Assembly: GCA_024364805.1 (NCBI GenBank)
Contig: CM044497.1
Span: 69,590,997-69,617,359, forward strand
DNA length: 26,363 nt
Source of the DNA: Euprymna scolopes
Taxonomy: Eukaryota > Mollusca > Cephalopoda > Sepiida > Sepiolidae
Direction: 5' to 3'
The notes below the pieces were generated by a model, which did not search any database, was not told where the DNA came from, and saw only the letters and a program-made list of their open reading frames with translations. Shown piece after piece: positions 22,241-26,363 of this stretch. A program made the position numbers and the translations under genes. The stretch's first letter is position 1. The number at the start of each line of letters is the position of its first letter.

Positions 22241-23458
22241 TGGCATTGGACAAGCAGTAGTTCAAGTTATGCGCCCAAGATTTGCTATTGCCCCTCTACA
22301 GTTTTGTGTTGCGTTTCTTGATTGATAGTCTTTAAGCCATGGATTTTTCTTTATCAAATATAGATGTACAAAAGTTTGAATTGAACGCTGCATGTTCACT
22401 TACTCCACATGTGTGTGTAAGGCGGTGACATAGACATTCTTGGTTAGCCCCTGTATTTGCACGAGACAACGTGGATCATAACATGTTAATATTGGATTGA
22501 AAGAATAACTTTCATGGCATGGGAATCAACACAAATATCACACTAAGGAAGCAAGTTAGGCATAGTATACCACAACAAAAAACGTCTGACTTGAAACTTG
22601 TCGAAATGACGAAGATCGATAATAAAGTTTATCGCTTTTAAAAGCATGTCAATCGTTGCTTAGAATTTCAGTCAATTACATACACATCTTTTGTCACAAA
22701 GTTGACATTTTGGGGAAAATATCTTCTCGCTTCCACCGGAGTACTCAGTTGGCAAGGTATGATGCACCTGCTGCATAAGGACTGCAAATATCCGGGAAAT
22801 CCTCAGTTCAATTTCTTTCAATTATAGACATGTACACAGGAGATAAAACAAATATTCTGTTCATCCTAGATTACCTATGCAGTCTATCGTCGAAACACAT
22901 GCCGACTTTTATAAATTTTTATCATCTGCTATTTTGGAAGGCGTCTGAAACCGTGACCACTGTTACAGATGATAGTCTAATTAGGGTGTGATACTGTTGC
23001 TTGGCACTTTTCATACCTTCATGAATGTGTTGGCTGCAATTGGAATTTTGATGGATGGCACTAGACTCAAGGAAATCATGGACACAGTACAAAGGTAAAA
23101 TGACGTCGTACACATGCTGAGTGGAAAGGCAGTGCAACGAGCATACTGAGTGGAATGTCCGAGTACCAGAATACTATTAGGGCCATTTCATCTACTGTGT
23201 CATCTTTTTACAACCTTGCCACGCAATATCTTACCGAGACAAGTTATATAACAAGTGGAAAACCTAAGGAGTTGTCTGCCTCTCAGTTAAAAAGAGATGA
23301 GATAGATATTGGAAAAGATGCAGAAAACTAAACAGTGTTACACCGTTTCAGCTGATGAATCGTTGCGTAACATCATCACAGGAATTAATGTCAACGAAGA
23401 CGTCGATGTGCAGGGCCTCTTTGAAATCGGAAGAGACATTGATTAAAAAAGCACACAA

Positions 23459-23827
23459 TTGCTGTTTTCCTACTATCACAAACGGAGCTTGAATGAAAAC
23501 TTTTACATCCAGCAAAAAAGTTTACGTGAAATTGCCCCATCACTCCTGTTTAAGAGGTTTATCGTAGTCTCTCAGACGGGAAAGTTTCGGTTAGATGATA
23601 TCATGTCTTATGAAATGTGTCTATACCCAATGTTTTTGCTTGAGAGAAAAGGTTTCTCGCGTCAGACGAAAAACCACAACTTGCCGAAGCAATCAGAAAC
23701 TATGTCAAAAAAAATCAGGCAGTGGTGTGCAACAAACTATTCAAGTCAAAGAGAACAATGCACTAGACGGAGGATCTCTTCTTCACCATCTGAAATAGAA
23801 GAAGGCAAGCACCTAAAATTCGATTGA
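23459..23827 (+). pseudogene. Transposase region before the nuclease-like core
   Basis: A 122-codon open piece of the same broken gene. PSLLFKRFIVVSQTGKFRLD and IMSYEMCLYPMFLLERKG correspond to the family's LFQRL...ELCSYPPALF landmark, which directly precedes the FDGY block at 23871. The Met is not a real start. The piece ends shortly before the nuclease-like core, which resumes in another frame. Confidence 0.7.
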
Positions 23828-24062
23828 AAATGGTTATGCTTCATTCACTGTCAAAAATTATGAAAGCGCGACTTTGGTTTTTGATGGTTATGGTGTTGGA
23901 CCAAGTATAAACGACAGCGCGAATCAGAGGCGAAGTCGAAAGTTAAATGTAAAGAAGGTGAACATTACGAAGGCGACAATATTTGCTCGGAAACAGGACT
24001 ACCTTGTCGAATAAATCAAGCAAACAGGCACTTATCCAGCTGATCATGGAACAAATGAAGCA

Positions 24063-24629
24063 GGATATGATGTTATTAAAGTAGTAGGAGATTCTGATGT
24101 TGAAATTGCAAATGCAGCCATCATTATGCGTACTTTCAAACCGAAAAACCTTATTGAAGAAGACACAAATCTTGTTCTCTTGCCGTTTCATACAGATAAT
24201 TACAAATGTACTGCACTCTGTTTCCTCTCGGACAAAGTGACGTCATACGTCTATAATATAAAGGTTCTCAAACAGGTGCTTGGTGAAGCAGTTTGCAATG
24301 TACTATTATTTCTGCATGCCTTTACAAGATGTGATTCGGTGTCCAGAGTACTCGGGATTGGAAATAAGTTGGGGTTTCAACCAATCATACAAACGAGAAA
24401 AGACAATGAAAGGCTGTTCAAAAGTATTCTATCGACCAAAGCAAACGTACGATGTTTGGAAACCAACGATCCTAAGACAATGATAGCACTGTTCAATGGA
24501 GATCAGAAGGGTTTACTGACGTCGATTAGATACAATATGCTCTGCAAAACAGTTGCAAGGGCAAAGATGTTTATCATGCCAGAACGACCACCTCCAACCG
24601 CCCCAGCTTGTAAATGTCATTCTCGGTAA
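24063..24629 (+). pseudogene. Transposase nuclease-like core, longest intact stretch
   Basis: The frame is open from about 24063 through the Met at 24126 to a stop at 24627-24629. It holds GYDVIKVVGDSDVEI, EEDTNLVLLPFHTDN, YNIKVLKQVLGEAVCNVLLF, LHAFTRCDSVSRVLGIGNKL and RPPPTAPACKCHSR. The acidic pairs in GDSD and EEDTN sit where PIN/XPG-like nucleases bind metal, although the second block has Asn where I would expect Asp (DTDLL in relatives). HAFTGCD is the family signature, here with Arg for Gly. After the stop the remaining homology continues in other frames. Confidence 0.72.
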
Positions 24630-24684
24630 TTTACTACCTTCTTATGTAGTGGATGGGATGAAGTGATGATATGGCACCATCTGA

Positions 24685-24927
24685 ATGGGATGGGAAATAA
24701 TAGGGGACAGATTCGTTCCAGTAATGACAGATAAAATTCCTGCTCCAGATGAACTGGTTCAGATGATTCATTGCAACTTTCTGGAAGGATGCATTACCTT
24801 AAGGTGTACCTGCAGAATACATGAACTAGAATGTACCAGTGCATGTGGACATTGCCAAGATGGCAACTGTGACAATGTTAAAAGTGCTCCAGTCATAGAT
24901 GATGAGGATGAAGAGGAAGAGGTGTGA
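24685..24927 (+). pseudogene. Transposase C-terminal Cys8 / CXC-like domain
   Basis: An 80-codon open piece, GDRFVPVMTDKIPAPDEL followed by eight cysteines in about 36 residues (HCNFLEGC, LRCTCR, LECTSACGHC, GNCDN), ending in an acidic tail (DDEDEEEE) and stop at 24925-24927. The spacing resembles one half of a tesmin/TSO1 CXC domain, which binds DNA, and the Cys8 finger I associate with Academ. The stop lies about 30 bp before the right TIR begins, so this is the natural end of the transposon gene. Confidence 0.78.
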
Positions 24928-24954
24928 ACAGGTTTGAAGAAACATTATGACATA

Positions 24955-25185
24955 TAAATCTGGGAAAAACGCTAGATTAATTGTTTTATCATGAAAACTG
25001 ACCAGGTTAGAAATGTAAAACATACTGGAAAATCACTTGTAAGTCGAAAATGTTCGACTTTTAGATTTGAGTTTCCCATGCTTGAATCTTTTTCAACTTT
25101 TAATATGATGTATAGTAGACGCAACCTGACATGAAACCGAAAAAAAAAAAAAATCTTGTAATTTTTATATCAGTTCTTATTTTTA
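24955..25185 (-). repeat. Right terminal inverted repeat
   Basis: Inverted match to 21135-21372. Best-conserved parts are TTTTATCATGAAAACTGA (24984-25001), AAGTCGAAAATGTTCGACTT (25041-25060), CAACTTTTAATATGA (25094-25108) and ACCTGACATGAAACCGAAAA (25124-25143). An A-run at 25140-25153 is an expansion of a shorter A-run in the left copy. Confidence 0.85.
25043..25058. promoter_or_regulatory. Palindromic motif in right TIR
   Basis: GTCGAAAATGTTCGAC: perfect six-base arms (GTCGAA/TTCGAC) around AATG. It lies at the same place in the TIR as the left copy at 21262-21277. Binding by transposase is inferred only. Confidence 0.4.
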
Positions 25186-25435
25186 AAGGACTAGTTACTG
25201 CTTCTTTAGCTGGCTATGTCAACAATAAAAAATAAATATTTATTAGATAAACACTTTTATTCTCACCTATCTATTTATAGAGTTGTATAAATATACATGT
25301 AGATCTCCATCACAGAAGATCTGTATATCGCAGTGGCAATGGTCCTATATCAGGATAAATAAATGTCGAAAAAAATTACACGAATCCCAAATAAATTTAT
25401 AAATATATATTAGTCATCCACATACAGTACTGTTT
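25186..25435. other. AT-rich, possible SINE body
   Basis: No gene. On the minus strand this lies downstream of the tRNA-like head at 25436-25545, so part of it could be the SINE body and tail. An AGATCTCC...GAAGATCT near-palindrome occurs at 25302-25322. Confidence 0.35.
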
Positions 25436-25545
25436 CGTTGTATCACAACTAATCAGTGCGGTTAGTCATACACCTTTCCCCAGCCGTGGATCGAACCTAC
25501 AACCGTCGAGTTGAGAGCTCTAACGATCGGACCACGAATAAGTGT
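25436..25545 (-). mobile_element. tRNA-derived SINE head
   Basis: On the minus strand an A-box-like TGGTCCGATCGTTAGAGC (25517-25534) is followed by a B box GGTTCGATCC (25488-25497), the internal RNA polymerase III promoter layout of a tRNA. The segment between them is about 19 bases, roughly six shorter than in a real tRNA, and the arms do not pair properly, so it is not a tRNA gene. A non-tRNA body (GCTGGGGAAAGGTGTATGAC and on) follows. Cephalopods and other molluscs carry tRNA-derived SINEs, and I cannot name this family. Confidence 0.62.
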
Positions 25546-25904
25546 TGCAAATATTTCTCCTCGATTGTGTATTAACTCCTCAAAAATTTGTTGTTTTTTT
25601 TTGTATAGTAATATTCATATTAAATATATGTTTTCTAATTTTAAACAAGAAAATACAACTTTGTTATATATGGGTAGTGGAATTGCATTCATCTGCAAAT
25701 TATCTAGCTTATTTGCATATTCTTTTAAACGTTTATTTTAATTAATTCCCTATTAGTTTTCGGTTTTCTTATGGGATAATCATCTTTAGTTTACTCTTCT
25801 GTGTATTTATATTCAGCTATTCTACATGATTTATAAGTGCGTAATATTTTATTAAAATGTTTATAGTAAACACAAACCTTTTTCTATTTTTATTTATGAT
25901 GGTG

Positions 25905-25907
<3 letters not shown>
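25546..25907. other. AT-rich, nothing recognised
   Basis: Two overlapping T-rich plus-strand frames (25511-25745) lack any domain and overlap the SINE head. No supported feature. Confidence 0.5.

Positions 25908-25948
<41 letters not shown>
25908..25948. repeat. (TA)n microsatellite
   Basis: About 20 TA units, flanked by GGTGTAAA on the left and TTAAAAATTTACC on the right. Confidence 0.96.
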
Positions 25949-25953
<5 letters not shown>

Positions 25954-26363
25954 TTTACCTAAATAACTCCTCTGTCAGTTTTTGTTCTACAGGCATGAAA
26001 CTTAATATATACAGACGAAACTTTTTATATCGGTTTTAGCCGGGGAAATCGGTAAAAAATTTTGAAAATTAAAGAAAAGCAATTTGGAAGGTGGTGGTCG
26101 AACGACGGTATTTCGAATATACATGCGTAACGAAAGAGCTATTGGTCCATATTTTAATTTTTAACGTTCCAGCAAACATCTCTTCATAGCTCAGACATTA
26201 ACGTAAAAAAAGTAAATCGTTAGCACGTTTTCGTTTTGATTCTTGACGCTCGCACACGAGTCATTAAAAAAAAACTTTTGAAATCATTGCTATACATTAG
26301 GTCGAATTTAATATAATGAATATGAAATCTGCATTAATCAAACTATCATATTAAAGCGTATTT
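25949..26363. other. AT-rich, nothing recognised
   Basis: No open frame, repeat family or RNA gene that I can support up to the window edge. Confidence 0.5.

Larger units (their letters stand above)
21655..24927 (+). pseudogene. Decayed Academ-like transposase (N-terminal Cys pair, nuclease-like core, CXC C-terminus)
   Basis: Blocks in order: CPLCEQEF (Cys codons 21687, 21696); LLEENDEEQLPISDI (about 21815); SKSMLHGNQYLKEKLLSRY (about 21890-21945); SVADMYPT (about 22110); ALDFIPSSLRFLLQHLFVGK (about 22158-22220) then GIGQAVVQVMRPRFAIAPLQ (about 22238-22300); DNVDHN (about 22470) with FHGMGI (about 22512); GTFHTFMNVLAAIGILMDGT (about 23005-23065); MLSGKAVQRAY (about 23115-23147); a NIITGI block near 23370; PSLLFKRFIVVSQTGKFRLD (23546-23605); TLVFDGYG (23871); GYDVIKVVGDSDVEI (about 24064-24108); FLHAFTRCDS (about 24311); GDRFVPVMTD (about 24705); and the eight-Cys domain. 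The family is widespread but uncharacterised as far as I know. PIN/FEN-like nuclease activity is inferred from the Asp-bearing blocks. There are more than ten breaks. Confidence 0.8.
21135..25185 (+). mobile_element. DNA transposon fossil, Academ-like (PIN/XPG-type nuclease, long TIRs)
   Basis: Imperfect inverted repeats of about 235 bp (left about 21135-21372, right about 24955-25185) enclose one decayed plus-strand gene that fills the interior. The encoded family has an FDGY...GDSD...HAFTxCD nuclease-like core and an eight-Cys C-terminus. I recall Academ as a superfamily with TIRs, an XPG-like nuclease, a Cys8 finger and 3-4 bp target duplications. The combination fits, but the name is from memory. 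The outer ends are fixed only to within about 10-15 bp because the repeats fade at the tips, and I could not pick a target duplication. TIR identity of roughly three-quarters and many coding breaks indicate great age. Confidence 0.75.

Noticed and set aside
22922-23137. Minus-strand 71-codon open frame
   Set aside because: Antisense to the well-recognised GTFHTFMNVL...MLSGKA blocks of the transposase.
25470-25545. A functional tRNA gene
   Set aside because: A and B boxes are present but too close, the acceptor and anticodon stems do not pair, and a non-tRNA body follows. A SINE head fits better.

Overview
This is repeat-rich, AT-rich, intron-age animal DNA with no host gene that I can support. 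The repeat content suggests a lophotrochozoan, probably a mollusc and possibly a cephalopod. The reasons are several LINE lineages that I associate with invertebrates, long (ATT)n arrays, a tRNA-derived SINE head, and a short motif at 12064-12080 that I remember as very common in mollusc genomes. The organism call is inference from memory.

Layout. 1-2335: a (TTC)n array, an unrecognised coding-like stretch, and a 5'-truncated Jockey/CR1-group LINE on the minus strand. 2345-4700: two 3' fragments of LINEs whose C-terminus looks like a restriction-like endonuclease (RLE). One is on the minus strand and one on the plus strand, and they point away from each other across a (ATT)n array. 4712-4830: a compound microsatellite. 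5448-11045: an old Ty3/gypsy-type LTR retrotransposon on the minus strand, with both LTRs and a 5-bp target duplication. Its integrase region is interrupted by a younger LINE (6481-7366). 11046-13770: non-coding, with one unexplained direct repeat of about 155 bp. 13771-15450: a microsatellite followed by a third Jockey/CR1-group LINE fragment on the plus strand. 15451-20300: AT-rich DNA with almost nothing recognisable except a (CA)n array and a possible LINE scrap. 20320-20830: an RTE-like LINE fragment on the minus strand. 21135-25185: a decayed DNA transposon. 25186-26363: a tRNA-derived SINE head, a (TA)n array and AT-rich DNA.

The most interesting object is the 4-kb element at 21135-25185. 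It carries a broken copy of a protein family seen at high copy in many marine invertebrates, usually annotated as uncharacterised or CXC-domain protein. It has an N-terminal Cys pair, a PIN/XPG-like nuclease signature (an FDGY block, then a GDSD block, then an HAFT block) and a C-terminal eight-cysteine CXC-like domain. Reading the flanks by eye shows imperfect terminal inverted repeats of roughly 235 bp on both sides, with a small conserved palindrome at the same relative place in each. TIRs, an XPG-like nuclease and a Cys8 domain match what I remember of the Academ DNA transposon superfamily. I therefore read this as an Academ-like fossil and not a host gene.

The window records successive insertions: an old LTR element, a younger LINE inside it, two other LINE lineages truncated against microsatellites, and an old cut-and-paste transposon. 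Nothing looks currently functional. The most intact reading frame is the 254-codon LINE tail at 6572-7336.
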